Of a stretch of 64,000 bases of DNA, positions 18,397 to 27,769 are shown one piece after another. A program made the translations under genes and the position numbers. Where the stretch lies: contig NZ_FOSL01000008.1 of assembly GCF_900114255.1 (NCBI RefSeq), positions 182,692 to 246,691 on the forward strand, in the 5' to 3' direction. The notes below the pieces were generated by a model. It was not told the origin of the DNA. It ran no database searches and saw nothing but the letters and a program-made list of their open reading frames with translations. Source of the stretch: Neomesorhizobium albiziae (GTDB lineage Bacteria > Pseudomonadota > Alphaproteobacteria > Rhizobiales > Rhizobiaceae). Positions within the stretch are counted from its first letter, which is position 1, and each line of letters starts with the position of its first letter.

Positions 18397-19362
18397 TCAG
18401 GCTATGTGCCAGGCCCGCTCCGGATGATGCCGGCGGCAGCGATCGCGATCGAGCACATTGACGCAGGAATCGAGATCGTTGGTCGCGAGATGCGCGTAAC
18501 GCATGGTCATCTGCAAGGTCTGGTGGCCGAGCCACATCTGGACACGGCGAATGTCGATGCCGCCTTGCACCAGGCGAGACGCGCAAGTGTGCCTGAGGAT
18601 ATGCGGTACGACCTGGGTGTCGTCGCCGAGTCCGATTTCAGCCTTGGCATCGTTCCACAGCATGCGATAGCGCACCCCGGTCAGCATCGAGAACGGGCCC
18701 TTGTTGCCTCTGGCATCTACCCCTTTGATCGCTCTTTCGGCGCGCTCGGTCAGCGGGATCGTGCGGCTACGGCCGGATTTGGTGATCCAGAAACTCACCC
18801 GGTGCTCCTGGATATCGTTCCAGATCAGGCCCAGCGCCTCGCCGAGCCGGCAGCCGCTGTCAACAAGGAACAGGCTCAGCCGGTAGCTGTCCTCGCAGCG
18901 GGCCTTTATGGCGCCGAACAAGCGATCTTCCTCGTCATACTCCAGGAACCGGATGCGCCCGGCCCGTTCCTTCTGACGCCGGAACTCCGGCAAGCTGTGG
19001 ATATCCCCCATCTTGTACGCCTTTCGCAGCAGTTTGCTCAGCGCAGCCATCTTCCTGTTGATGGTGGCGTTGCTGTTACCGCGTTCGCGTAGCTTGCCGA
19101 TCAGATCGTCCAGGGTGCTTTGATCGAAGGCGCTGAAGCGCTCTCCGAGCATTATTTCGTTTAACTCGCCCAGGAATGAGGTGACGTTGTATTTGTGGTT
19201 TCCGTCTTCCCACAGAATGTTCTTGTATCTCTCGAAGAGCTCCGCGACCGAGAACTTTTCGACGACATTAAAAAGTCTGTCATGAAGGGCAGCGCCGCTG
19301 CCGTAATTGGCAGTGTATGAAATTGTATGACTCGAAAAGTCACTCTTTACACTCGTACTCAT
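18397..19362 (-). CDS. tyrosine recombinase/phage-type integrase
   Basis: 321 residues. N-terminal SAM-like core-binding domain (about 35-125) and a catalytic domain with the full set: Arg172 in DSGCRLGEALGL, Lys195 in WITKSGRS, His254 and Arg257 in HILRHTC, His280 in MWLGHQTLQ, and the nucleophile Tyr289 in MRYAHLA. It is therefore probably active. It breaks and rejoins DNA at attachment sites through a phosphotyrosine intermediate. No other phage or ICE genes adjoin it. The start lacks a clear ribosome-binding site. tRNA-Ser lies 1.6 kb away with a porin between, so an att site was not identified. Confidence 0.85.
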   Translation of the reverse strand: MSTSVKSDFSSHTISYTANYGSGAALHDRLFNVVEKFSVAELFERYKNILWEDGNHKYNVTSFLGELNEIMLGERFSAFDQSTLDDLIGKLRERGNSNATINRKMAALSKLLRKAYKMGDIHSLPEFRRQKERAGRIRFLEYDEEDRLFGAIKARCEDSYRLSLFLVDSGCRLGEALGLIWNDIQEHRVSFWITKSGRSRTIPLTERAERAIKGVDARGNKGPFSMLTGVRYRMLWNDAKAEIGLGDDTQVVPHILRHTCASRLVQGGIDIRRVQMWLGHQTLQMTMRYAHLATNDLDSCVNVLDRDRCRRHHPERAWHIA

Positions 19363-19602
19363 GACAACAACGCGCCCCCAACCGGTACAATTTTGCTGTG
19401 GAAGTGAACCCGGCCCCCTGCCGAGATCACGTTCTTGTAACCGATAAGGACCCGTTGATCACATTTCTGTGAGATTGGGAAGTGCGGCTCTCTCGCGAAA
19501 TTCACGCGAAATTTGAGACGCTTGTCTTTGAATCCACACATCAAGGTCATGCCTCGTTCAAGTCGCGAGCCCCCTGTTCTGTCAGCCCCCTCGCCAACGC
19601 AG

Positions 19603-19650
19603 ATTGAAAAATGAAACGGCCCGGAGATCCCCCTTGGACCCCGGGCCGTC
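19603..19650 (-). terminator. intrinsic terminator of the first porin gene
   Basis: On the minus strand ACGGCCCGGGGTCC and CTCCGGGCCGT pair around a loop of AAGGGGGAT, followed by TTCATTTTTC. It begins 26 bases after the porin stop. Confidence 0.78.
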
Positions 19651-19675
19651 AACTCAAGCTATCGCGCTTGGCGCA

Positions 19676-20800
19676 TTAGAAGTTGCGCTGGAAGCGGATG
19701 AAGCCGCCGAACGCATCGGAGTCATCGACGTCGAAGTTTTCGCCATAAGCGATTTCCGGCGTGATGGTGAAGCCGGGAACCAGCTCGTAGTCGACGTTGG
19801 CGACAGCCGAGAAGTTCTCGTAGTCGTCGTACGCCAGCTGAACGTTGATGGCAGCCTTCGGCGACACGACGAAACGACCGCCGCCCCAGATGGCCCAGTC
19901 GCCACCCCAGGTGCCGTAGAAGTTCGGCTCGCCAGCATCGTCATCCTTGAAGCCGCCCATCACGAAGAGGCTGAGGGCTTCGGTCGCCTTCACGTCCAAC
20001 CGCGCCTTGACGGCGTATTCTTCCCAGACCGAGTCGTAACCAGCGACGACGCGGACCGAACCCCAGCCGCCGGTGTAGCCGACGCCGCCGGTGACGTGCG
20101 GGACGTAGTCGTCGATCGTGTAGGTCAGGCCAGCGCCTTCTTCGACGGCGATCGCGGCGCTGAAGCCGTTGCCCGCATCGAACTTGTACTGGATGGTGTG
20201 GGTGTCGAACGGACCGTACGGAACGGCGAAGTCGTCGTTGATGACCGAACCGGCGTAGTCGGTGAAGGTCGTGAACAGCGAGTCCGTCTTACCGATCAGG
20301 AAGCCGCCGAGCTCGATGTAGGCGTGGTTGAGCGAGGTGCTCTGGGCGGTGGTGGAGAAGCCGCCTGCGTCGTTAATGCCGTCGCCATCAGTATCGATCG
20401 TCCGGCCAGCGATAGTCGAATCCCAGTTGAAGTTGATCTGGGCATATGCACGCAGGGTGCCGAGCTCGGTCTCGGTGCGGGCGTCGAGACGCAGGGCCGC
20501 ACGAGCGCGCTTGTAGTAGGTGTCGTTCAGGTTCGTTACGCCGTTGGCGAAGTCTTCCTTGTCGAGCACGTCCTGCAGACCGAGGATATCTCCCACGCCG
20601 ATGTCGTAGCGGATGTAACCGCTGACCTTCAGGCAGGTTTCGGTGCCGGGCATGTAATAGAAGCCGGTGCCGTACACGTCGCAAACGCGAACGTATTCGA
20701 CCGGCTCCGGCTCGGCGACGACGACCGCATCGGCGGCGCGCGCACCGGAAACTGCGACGAGGGCCGCAGCGGAGCCGAGAAGAAGGCTCTTGATGTTCAT
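19676..20800 (-). CDS. outer-membrane porin, RopA/Omp2b family (copy 1)
   Basis: 374-residue 16-stranded-type general porin of Rhizobiales. The signal peptide is MNIKSLLLGSAAALVAVSGA with cleavage after ARA; the mature protein starts DAVVVAEPEPVEYVRVCDVY and has the family cysteine pair VCDVYGTGFYYMPGTETCL. The calcium-like loop DTDGDGIND is visible near residue 135. The C-terminus ends FGGFIRFQRNF with the terminal Phe needed for beta-barrel insertion. GGAGGTCAG precedes the ATG. A close paralogue starts 712 bases away in the opposite direction, with nearly identical first 199 bases. Confidence 0.95.
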   Translation of the reverse strand: MNIKSLLLGSAAALVAVSGARAADAVVVAEPEPVEYVRVCDVYGTGFYYMPGTETCLKVSGYIRYDIGVGDILGLQDVLDKEDFANGVTNLNDTYYKRARAALRLDARTETELGTLRAYAQINFNWDSTIAGRTIDTDGDGINDAGGFSTTAQSTSLNHAYIELGGFLIGKTDSLFTTFTDYAGSVINDDFAVPYGPFDTHTIQYKFDAGNGFSAAIAVEEGAGLTYTIDDYVPHVTGGVGYTGGWGSVRVVAGYDSVWEEYAVKARLDVKATEALSLFVMGGFKDDDAGEPNFYGTWGGDWAIWGGGRFVVSPKAAINVQLAYDDYENFSAVANVDYELVPGFTITPEIAYGENFDVDDSDAFGGFIRFQRNF

Positions 20801-20817
20801 TTTCTGACCTCCAGTCA
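20619..20817 (-). repeat. porin-head inverted repeat, left copy
   Basis: These 199 bases (17-base leader plus the first 61 codons of porin 1) match 21496-21694 in inverted orientation. I count one mismatch (T versus C in the GCGT(T/C)TGCGAC region). Such identity at synonymous sites points to recent duplication or gene conversion. Confidence 0.92.
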
Positions 20818-20935
20818 GAATCGTGACAGGAGCGCGAGAAAATGCCGGTTTAGGGCGCAAAATCCGCGCCCCTCGCCCAGCGAATGGCAGGTAAGTGGTT
20901 GAAAAGACTTGGGATGTCGATGTGAACCAAAGCGC

Positions 20936-21026
20936 TGGCGGAGAGGATGGGATTCGAACCCACGAGACCCTTTTGAGGTCTACTCCCTTAGCAGGGGAGC
21001 GCCTTCGACCACTCGGCCACCTCTCC
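20936..21026 (-). tRNA. tRNA-Ser(GCU)
   Basis: On the minus strand GGAGAGG pairs with CCTCTCC as the acceptor stem, the anticodon arm CTCCC-CTGCTAA-GGGAG gives anticodon GCT, a long variable arm identifies tRNA-Ser, and GTGGG-TTCGAAT-CCCAT is the T arm. CCA is encoded (20936-20938). Reads AGC/AGU. It lies in the spacer between the two divergent porins. Confidence 0.96.
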
Positions 21027-21512
21027 GGCGCACCGCTGGATAGAGAAATCCGGCATGACAATCAATAAGGAGAGGTCGTGATTTCTCGAAAATGCCTGCC
21101 AGCCAGGTAAAGAGTGCGGGCGGTGCGAATTCTGCCGAGCTGGCGCCGCCGATCCCTGCACACCCGAATAACCGGCCGATTCGACGCTGGAGCACCCGGT
21201 GCTGCGGGCGATTCTGCCCGTTTCATTTGGGCGAATATGCTGGAAACAAGGGGTCGAAAGCGGCTGATGGTTACCAAGGAATGAACAAGGTGGGCAAAAT
21301 CGTGTCATTTGTGCAACAGGCTTTGGGCATAGAGGCGGCAGCGCAGGTACAAACGCCTGATCGTTGTTGAACAGGCAAACGGGTTCGGTAAAAGTCAGCA
21401 CTGAAGAAGGAGCGATTTGCGTCTTTTTCGCCATTGGGGATGGGGCAGGGAACGCTGTCCTTCAGCAATAAATACCCAGACCCGTTTATTAACTTTGACT
21501 GGAGGTCAGAAA
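21027..21512. other. 486-base spacer between tRNA-Ser and second porin
   Basis: No gene seen. It must carry the tRNA promoter (minus strand) and the porin promoter (plus strand). The last 17 bases before the porin ATG belong to the conserved porin leader TGACTGGAGGTCAGAAA. Confidence 0.5.
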
Positions 21513-21694
21513 ATGAACATCAAGAGCCTTCTTCTCGGCTCCGCTGCGGCCCTCGTCGCAGTTTCCGGTGCGCGCGCCGCCGATGCGGTCGTCGTCGCCG
21601 AGCCGGAGCCGGTCGAATACGTTCGCGTCTGCGACGTGTACGGCACCGGCTTCTATTACATGCCCGGCACCGAAACCTGCCTGAAGGTCAGCGG
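21496..21694 (+). repeat. porin-head inverted repeat, right copy
   Basis: Partner of 20619-20817. The two arms are separated by 678 bases that contain tRNA-Ser. Recombination between arms would invert the spacer and leave both genes intact. Confidence 0.92.
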
Positions 21695-22745
21695 CTATGT
21701 CCGTTACGACATCGGCGTGGGCGAGGACGGCTTTCTAGGTCAGCAGTCGTTCGACAAGCTCGACCTGCTTGAGGATGGCGTTGTCGACATCAACGACACC
21801 TACTACAAGCGCGCTCGTGCGGCCCTGCGTCTCGACGCCCGCACCGAGACCGAGCTCGGCACCCTGCGTGCATATTTCCAGATCAACTTCAACTATGACG
21901 CTGACCAGGGCAACCTGGGCACGATCGACACTGACGGTGATGGTGTCGCAGATACCGACCTTCCGTTCGTTGAGACCAACGAAGAAGTCGCGATCAACCA
22001 CGCCTATATCGAGCTGGGCGGTTTCCTGGTTGGTAAGACCGACTCGTTCTTCACGACCTTTACCGACTATGCCGGTACCATCATCAACGACGACCTCATT
22101 CCTTATGGTCCGTTCGACACCCACACCATCCAGTATAAGTTCGACGCGGGCAACGGCTTCACCGCCGGTATCGCTCTCGAAGAAGGCACCGGCACGGATG
22201 ACGTTCTTGTCGACATTGATGCTGATGGCGACCTGGACTTTGTTTCGGCAGACGTCTACACGCTGGACAGCTTCATGCCGCATGTTGCTGCTGGTGTCGG
22301 CTACACTGCTGGCTGGGGTGGCGTGAAGGTTGTTGCCGGTTACGACTCGGTCTGGGAACAGTTCGCCGTCAAGGGCCGCTTGGACGTGAAAGCGACGGAG
22401 GCTCTGAGCCTCTTCGTAATGGCAGGCTGGAAGGACTCGGATGACTTTGATATCGACGGCGACGGCGTTGCGGATATCACCAACCTGAACTTCTACGGCA
22501 ACTGGGGTGGCGACTGGGCCATCTGGGGCGGCGGTCGTTTCGTCGTGTCGCCGAAGACCGCAGTCAACGTTCAGATTTCGTATGACGACTTCGAGAACTT
22601 CGTGGCAGTCGGTAACGTCGACTACGAGCTCGTTCCGGGCTTCACCATCACGCCTGAAGTTGTCTACATCGACAACTTCGCTGATGATGCCGGCGACGAT
22701 GCCGACTCGTTTGGTGGCTTCCTTCGCTTCCAGCGCAACTTCTAA
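21513..22745 (+). CDS. outer-membrane porin, RopA/Omp2b family (copy 2)
   Basis: 410 residues, the same family as copy 1 and identical to it in the signal peptide and the first mature residues. It is 36 residues longer because of surface-loop insertions, for example after VRYDIGVGEDGFLGQQ and around DIDADGDLDFVSAD and DFDIDGDGVADITN. These loops are rich in Asp/Gly repeats of the type D-x-D-G-D that bind calcium. The last residues FGGFLRFQRNF end in the outer-membrane Phe. GGAGGTCAG is the ribosome-binding site. A strong terminator follows. Confidence 0.95.
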   Translation: MNIKSLLLGSAAALVAVSGARAADAVVVAEPEPVEYVRVCDVYGTGFYYMPGTETCLKVSGYVRYDIGVGEDGFLGQQSFDKLDLLEDGVVDINDTYYKRARAALRLDARTETELGTLRAYFQINFNYDADQGNLGTIDTDGDGVADTDLPFVETNEEVAINHAYIELGGFLVGKTDSFFTTFTDYAGTIINDDLIPYGPFDTHTIQYKFDAGNGFTAGIALEEGTGTDDVLVDIDADGDLDFVSADVYTLDSFMPHVAAGVGYTAGWGGVKVVAGYDSVWEQFAVKGRLDVKATEALSLFVMAGWKDSDDFDIDGDGVADITNLNFYGNWGGDWAIWGGGRFVVSPKTAVNVQISYDDFENFVAVGNVDYELVPGFTITPEVVYIDNFADDAGDDADSFGGFLRFQRNF

Positions 22746-22763
22746 TCGGCTTCACGGCTGATA

Positions 22764-22797
22764 GAAAAACCCGGCGGGCAACCGCCGGGTTTTTTGC
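22764..22797 (+). terminator. intrinsic terminator of the second porin gene
   Basis: ACCCGGCGG GCAA CCGCCGGGT followed by TTTTTTG: a nine-base-pair perfect stem with a tetraloop, 20 bases after the stop codon. Confidence 0.93.
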
Positions 22798-22893
22798 TTT
22801 GAGGGTCTAGCCTTAAGGCAATTGTGTCGCGCTTCAGGTGCCGCCGTGGCCTCGTCGACACGGCGGCGCAATGAAAATTCGGCGGTCTCCGGC

Positions 22894-23796
22894 CTATGAG
22901 TCTGTCGATGATTTCTGCTCGGCGTGGGTTAGAAATGCGGCGAGGGTCGCCGGCAATTCTCCCGTCTCGAGCAGGGGCGCGTGGCCCTGGCCGTCGACGG
23001 TAACCGTTCGGCAATCTGGATGGCGACTGGCCATCTCCGCGAGGGTCGCTGCAGACAGCAGTTTCGAGTTCGCGCCGCGGATCGCCAGCATTGGAACAGC
23101 TTTCAGCCCCTCGAATTGCGGCCAGAGCACCGGCAGAGGTTGCGTCAGGTCCATGCCCTTGACGACATTCAGCAAAGCGGGGTCGAAATCGGGAACCGGA
23201 ACGCCGCTTTCCTCTCGGTAAATGGCACGAATGAAGCGCTCCCAGTCCGCGTCGCTCAGCGCCGAAAACGCCTGCGCATGCACGGCCTTCTGAACGGCGA
23301 CAGCATCGGCGAGATTTTTGGGCTTCGGCGCCCGCTCGAGATAGGCGCGGATATGCGCCAGGCCTTCGCCTTCCACAACCGGACCGATATCGTTAAGCAC
23401 CACCGCTTTAAGCACCGCCGGCCGCATCGCCGCCAGAACATGGATGATCAGGCCGCCGCGCGAGGTGCCGACAAAGGCCCCGTGCTCGACGCCGAGGGCG
23501 GTGAGGCCGGCGAGGATGTCGCCAGCTTCGACGACCACATCATAGTTTTTCCAGTTGGGATCGTAGGCCGAGCGTCCACGCCCGCGATAGTCGAAGGCGA
23601 TGACCTTGCGAGGCTGTTGGGCGTCGCGCGACAGGAACAGGGCGAGATCGTGGAAATCGCGGGCGTTGCGCGTCAGGCCGGGGAGGCAGATGACCGGCAA
23701 TCCGGCGCTGCCATCGTCCCCATAGATTCGGGCATGCAGCTTCAGCCCGTCCTGCGCGGAATAGAAAAAGTCGGAAAAGCCGGTCGATATATCCAT
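22894..23796 (-). CDS. alpha/beta hydrolase
   Basis: 300 residues with the alpha/beta-hydrolase order: strand and oxyanion loop VICLPGLTRNARDFHDLA, AFDYRGRGRSAYDPNW, nucleophile elbow GAFVGTSRGGLIIHVLAA (Ser in G-T-S-R-G), cap domain, then the acid and the catalytic His in VTVDGQGHAPLLE. It is likely a cytoplasmic esterase or lactonase; the substrate cannot be told. It is divergent from nothing close by, and 136 bases separate its start from the end of the transglycosylase gene on the same strand. Confidence 0.85.
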   Translation of the reverse strand: MDISTGFSDFFYSAQDGLKLHARIYGDDGSAGLPVICLPGLTRNARDFHDLALFLSRDAQQPRKVIAFDYRGRGRSAYDPNWKNYDVVVEAGDILAGLTALGVEHGAFVGTSRGGLIIHVLAAMRPAVLKAVVLNDIGPVVEGEGLAHIRAYLERAPKPKNLADAVAVQKAVHAQAFSALSDADWERFIRAIYREESGVPVPDFDPALLNVVKGMDLTQPLPVLWPQFEGLKAVPMLAIRGANSKLLSAATLAEMASRHPDCRTVTVDGQGHAPLLETGELPATLAAFLTHAEQKSSTDS

Positions 23797-23932
23797 GAGA
23801 ACTCCCGTCGGCGGACCGCCGCCTTGGCATTGCTAGACGGTTCGACAGCGCAGAATCAATAGCCGTGGGCGCGTGACGCCAGCGCCGGCCGGCACGGCGA
23901 CCCCCCCGGAGAAAGCAAAGCCGGTCGAAGAA

Positions 23933-26047
23933 TCAGCGCCCGCTTACCAGGTCGGTGGCGATGTTGAACTGTCCGGAAAGCCGCATCTTGTAGACCTGGT
24001 AGTTCTCCATCACGCGCTGCACGTAGCTGCGCGTTTCGGCGAAGGGGATGCGTTCGATCCAGTCGACCACGGTATCGATGTCCTTGCCGCGCGGATCGCC
24101 GTAACGCTTCACCCATTCCTGTGTGCGGCGTGGCCCGGCATTGTAGCCGGCGAAAGTGAGCACATAGGAGCCGTCGAACTTGCCAAGCTGTTCGCCGAGA
24201 AAGGCAGCGCCCAAGGTCGCATTGTAGCCGGCATCGGAGGTAAGACGCTGCATTGAATAGGGCAGGCCAGACCGCTTGGCGAGTTCCTTTGCCGTGCCCG
24301 GCATCAGCTGCAGCAACCCCATGGCGCCGGCGCGCGAGACGGCGCCGGTGTTGAATTCGCTTTCCTGCCTCGCAATCGCATAGGCGAGCGCCTTGCCGGA
24401 GCCGTCGATCTTGGCCGATTCTGGTATGGCCCCGAGTGGATGCGATAACGCGCCGATGTCGATACCGCGTCCGGCTGCTATTTTTCCTACCTTCAGCGCA
24501 AGGAAGTTATTACCGCGCTTTTCCGCCATCACCGCCAGCAGCGCCAGTTCGCCAGGCGCCGTCAACTGTTGTGCGAGATCGCGGTAAAGAATGTCGGCGC
24601 GCCACGCGTGCCCTGCATTTTCCAGCCGGCGGATCGCCTGCACGGCCTCGCGTCGCGAAAATTGCTGTCGGTCGGCCGAGGTCGGAGTGGGATAGGCGAC
24701 GGTGATGCCGCCGCGGCCTATCCTCGCAGCCGCGAGCTGTCCATAGAACGCGGTGCCGTAGCCGGCGGCGCGTTCGTAATAGGCCTTGGCATCGCCAGGC
24801 CCGCCGGCTTCGGCTGCTCGGCCAAGCCAATAATAGGCACGCGACAGCGAAACCGGGCCGTCGGCGATCTCCGCGATGCGGGAAAAATGTTTCGCCGCCG
24901 TCTGTGCGTCGTTGAGCCCGCGCAGCGCATACCAGCCGGCGTGGAATTCCGCATCGACGGCATTCGACGGGCTTTCGGCGGAATGCGCCGCCACAAGCCT
25001 GTAGGCCGTTTTCATGTCGCCCGCGTCAACCAGTTCGCGCGACAGGACCCGCCTTTCGATCCACCAGGCGTCGGGATCGACAAGCGACGCCTTGTCTTTC
25101 GGCGCCTTCAGGATGATCGCGGCCGCCTCGGAGATTTTTTCGCCGCGCCTCAGATATTTGGCTTCAGCGAACAGGTAGCCGGCCGAGCGTTGTGCCGACG
25201 GAACCGCATCGAGCAGCTTGCCGGCGTTCTTGTCGTTCCTGAGCACGGCGCTCCACGCATCGGCGAGCTGTTTTGCGCCGGCCAGTCCCGCGACACGCTG
25301 CGCAGAGCTCACCCGGTCCGCATACAACATGCGCTCCATGCGAAAGCGGTGGTCGGCAGCCGGGATAAGCGCGCCGAACTCCTTGAGAATCGCGACCTCG
25401 TCCTTTGCCTCGAGTTTCTCCGTGCGCCAGAACGGCGACAGCAGGGCGCGGGCGCGCTCCGGCTGGCCAAGCACCACCAGCGACCGCGCCAGAATGGTCA
25501 TTCCTTCGGCAGTCTGCGGCTTCGTCGCACCGAATGCCTGCACCACGGTTTTGGCCGCGGGGTTCTCGCGCAGCAGGGCTTTTTCACTGTTGCGGCGAAG
25601 TGCTGCCATGCCGGGCCAGCCTGGCAGTGCCTCCGCCGCGGCGGCGATCTCACCGCTTGAAATGTCATTGCCGCCTTGCAGCGCGATCGCCCAGGCGAGG
25701 ATATGGTGATCGAGCGAAGCCGCCGGCAGCGCGTCGCGCACGGCGCGCGCGCGACCGAGGTCCTTCGCGGTCAGTGCGTCGAGGCCGCTTTTCAGCGCGG
25801 CGATGTCAGCGGATTTAACCGGCTGCCGGTCGCCGGGAAGCTCTGGTCGCACCCGGATCGCACCGGTCGTTTCCTTGTCGAGATTGCCGCTGATGGCTGC
25901 TTGCGGCCGGGCTTTGGGCACCGGCGCGTAGTTCATGTGACCAGATTGGCCGAACGCCACCGTAACTGTGGCCAGCGCAGTGCCCGCAAGCACAAGACGC
26001 ACCAGAACTCTGGATGGCATGGCGTTTTTCATTTCCTGTCCATACAC
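23933..26047 (-). CDS. slt: soluble lytic murein transglycosylase
   Basis: Up to 704 residues. Periplasmic enzyme cutting the MurNAc-GlcNAc bond with formation of 1,6-anhydroMurNAc. N-terminal signal (VLVRLVLAGTALATVTVAFG), then a long alpha-superhelical U/L domain (about 70-540) with TPR-like repeats, and a C-terminal SLT domain: AYAIARQESEFNTGAVSRAG (catalytic Glu in RQES), GLLQLMPGTAKELAKRSGLP, and VLTFAGYNAGPRRTQEWVKR. The family's usual length is about 640-700. Starts at 26047, 26032 and 26020 are all possible; AGGAA lies close to the second. Divergent from dapA. Confidence 0.92.
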   Translation of the reverse strand: MYGQEMKNAMPSRVLVRLVLAGTALATVTVAFGQSGHMNYAPVPKARPQAAISGNLDKETTGAIRVRPELPGDRQPVKSADIAALKSGLDALTAKDLGRARAVRDALPAASLDHHILAWAIALQGGNDISSGEIAAAAEALPGWPGMAALRRNSEKALLRENPAAKTVVQAFGATKPQTAEGMTILARSLVVLGQPERARALLSPFWRTEKLEAKDEVAILKEFGALIPAADHRFRMERMLYADRVSSAQRVAGLAGAKQLADAWSAVLRNDKNAGKLLDAVPSAQRSAGYLFAEAKYLRRGEKISEAAAIILKAPKDKASLVDPDAWWIERRVLSRELVDAGDMKTAYRLVAAHSAESPSNAVDAEFHAGWYALRGLNDAQTAAKHFSRIAEIADGPVSLSRAYYWLGRAAEAGGPGDAKAYYERAAGYGTAFYGQLAAARIGRGGITVAYPTPTSADRQQFSRREAVQAIRRLENAGHAWRADILYRDLAQQLTAPGELALLAVMAEKRGNNFLALKVGKIAAGRGIDIGALSHPLGAIPESAKIDGSGKALAYAIARQESEFNTGAVSRAGAMGLLQLMPGTAKELAKRSGLPYSMQRLTSDAGYNATLGAAFLGEQLGKFDGSYVLTFAGYNAGPRRTQEWVKRYGDPRGKDIDTVVDWIERIPFAETRSYVQRVMENYQVYKMRLSGQFNIATDLVSGR

Positions 26048-26268
26048 GATACAAGGTGGAGCGGGTTACGGGGACCTTACCGAGATGCGGTGAAGAGGAT
26101 GTAAACGAAAGGTTATCATCGCTGGATTCGATTCCTTCGAGAACCGTGTTTGGCTGGTATTGCCGCACAGGAATGTCAGGACTATGGTGAGCCGCCTTGC
26201 TTTCGGCTAAAAAATCCGTGACATCGCAAAGACTTTGAAACCCCAAGCGTTCCAGGGAGTTGGACGAC

Positions 26269-27150
26269 ATGCTGAGAGGCTCGCTTACCGCGCTCGTGAC
26301 ACCGTTCGACAAGAGCGGGCGTCTCGACGAGAAAGCCTTTCGCGCATTCGTCGAATGGCAGATTGCCGAGGGCACGACCGGCCTCGTGCCAGTCGGCACC
26401 ACCGGCGAGTCGCCGACGCTGTCGCATGATGAGCACCGGCAGGTCGTCAAGGCTTGCGTCGAGGTGGCCAAGGGCAAGGTGCCGGTTGTCGCCGGCGCCG
26501 GCTCCAACAACACCGAGGAAGCTGTCGGTCTGGTGAAGTATGCCGAAAGCGTCGGCGCCGATGCGGTGCTGGTGGTGACGCCGTATTACAACAAGCCGAC
26601 GCAGCGCGGCCTCTATGCGCATTACGCGGCGGTGGCCAAGGCAACCAGCCTGCCGATCATCATCTACAACATCCCGCCGCGCTCGGTCATCGACATGACG
26701 CCGGAAACGATGGGTCGGCTGGCTCACGATTTCAAGAACATCGTCGGCGTCAAGGATGCGACCGGCAAGGTGGAGCGTGTTTCCGAACAGCGCATGACCT
26801 GCGGCAAGGATTTCATCCAGCTTTCCGGCGAGGATGCCTCGGCGCTCGGCTTCAACGCGCATGGCGGCGTCGGCTGCATTTCGGTGACGTCGAACGTCGC
26901 CCCGCGCCTGTGCGCAGAGTTCCAGGAAGCGACGCTCAACAACGACAAGGAAAAGGCGCTGGAACTGCAGGACCGTCTGATGCCACTGCACAAGGCGATC
27001 TTTCTTGAGCCCGGCGTTTCCGGCGCAAAATATGCGCTGTCGCGGCTGGGCAAGGTCGAGAACGCCCTGCGCTCGCCGCTGATGACGGTGGAGGATTCGA
27101 CCGCCGAGAAGATCGACGCGGCGATGAAACACGCTGGCCTGATCAACTAG
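26269..27150 (+). CDS. dapA: 4-hydroxy-tetrahydrodipicolinate synthase
   Basis: 293 residues, TIM-barrel. Condenses pyruvate with aspartate semialdehyde in lysine and diaminopimelate synthesis. Motifs: [37 protein letters not shown] with the proton-relay Tyr, and the Schiff-base Lys in [16 protein letters not shown]-terminal region [16 protein letters not shown] matches the DapA family. GGGAG at 26255-26259 lies nine bases before ATG 26269; the TTG at 26260 immediately follows that site and is not used. Next comes smpB, a common Rhizobiales order. Confidence 0.95.
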   Translation: MLRGSLTALVTPFDKSGRLDEKAFRAFVEWQIAEGTTGLVPVGTTGESPTLSHDEHRQVVKACVEVAKGKVPVVAGAGSNNTEEAVGLVKYAESVGADAVLVVTPYYNKPTQRGLYAHYAAVAKATSLPIIIYNIPPRSVIDMTPETMGRLAHDFKNIVGVKDATGKVERVSEQRMTCGKDFIQLSGEDASALGFNAHGGVGCISVTSNVAPRLCAEFQEATLNNDKEKALELQDRLMPLHKAIFLEPGVSGAKYALSRLGKVENALRSPLMTVEDSTAEKIDAAMKHAGLIN

Positions 27151-27232
27151 AGCGACATTCGCGCGAGTTCACAGACGGCTCGGAACATCGTTTCAAATCA
27201 AGGAGTTGGCGGGACGAACCGCTTCGAAAGTC

Positions 27233-27712
27233 ATGGCCCCCGGCAAGAAATCCGATCCCAACAACAAGGTGGCGGCGGAGAACCGCAAGGCGCGTTTCTC
27301 TTACGAGGTGCTCGATACCATCGAGGCCGGGCTGATGCTCACCGGCACCGAAGTGAAGTCGCTGCGCCAGGGCCATGCCAACATCCAGGAATCCTACGCA
27401 TCGCTGGAAGACGGCGAGATCTGGCTGATCAATTCGTATCTGCCGGAATATCTCCAGGGCAACCGCTTCAACCACGAACCGCGCCGCCGCCGCAAATTGC
27501 TGCTCAACAAGCGCGAGATGGCGCGCCTCGGCCAGGCCGTCGACCGGGAAGGCATGACCATGGTGCCGTTGAAGATCTATTTCAACGACCGCGGTCGCGC
27601 CAAGCTGCTGCTCGCCGTTGCCCGCGGCAAGAAGCTGCACGACAAGCGCGAGAGCGAAAAGCAGCGCGATTGGGCGCGTGAGAAGGGGCGCTTGTTGAAG
27701 GAGCGGGGGTGA
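27233..27712 (+). CDS. smpB: SsrA-binding protein
   Basis: 159 residues. Binds tmRNA and delivers it to stalled ribosomes for trans-translation. OB-fold motifs [40 protein letters not shown] and the basic C-terminal tail [20 protein letters not shown] are all present. ATG 27233 gives the standard N-terminus ([12 protein letters not shown]). An AGGAG occurs at 27201-27205, far from it and directly ahead of a TTG, so a longer N-terminus is possible but unlikely. Confidence 0.95.
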   Translation: MAPGKKSDPNNKVAAENRKARFSYEVLDTIEAGLMLTGTEVKSLRQGHANIQESYASLEDGEIWLINSYLPEYLQGNRFNHEPRRRRKLLLNKREMARLGQAVDREGMTMVPLKIYFNDRGRAKLLLAVARGKKLHDKRESEKQRDWAREKGRLLKERG

Positions 27713-27769
27713 GTTTCCGGCTTGCCGAATTGTCAGAACGAGGACAACTCTAGCTGCTGGAGCACTTTG

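Noticed and set aside
17464..19092. 542-codon plus-strand frame
   Set aside because: Runs across the opposite aminotransferase and recombinase genes; no motifs.
20936..21026. tRNA-Ser as attachment site for the recombinase
   Set aside because: The recombinase is 1.6 kb away with a porin between and no duplicated tRNA 3' end was found.
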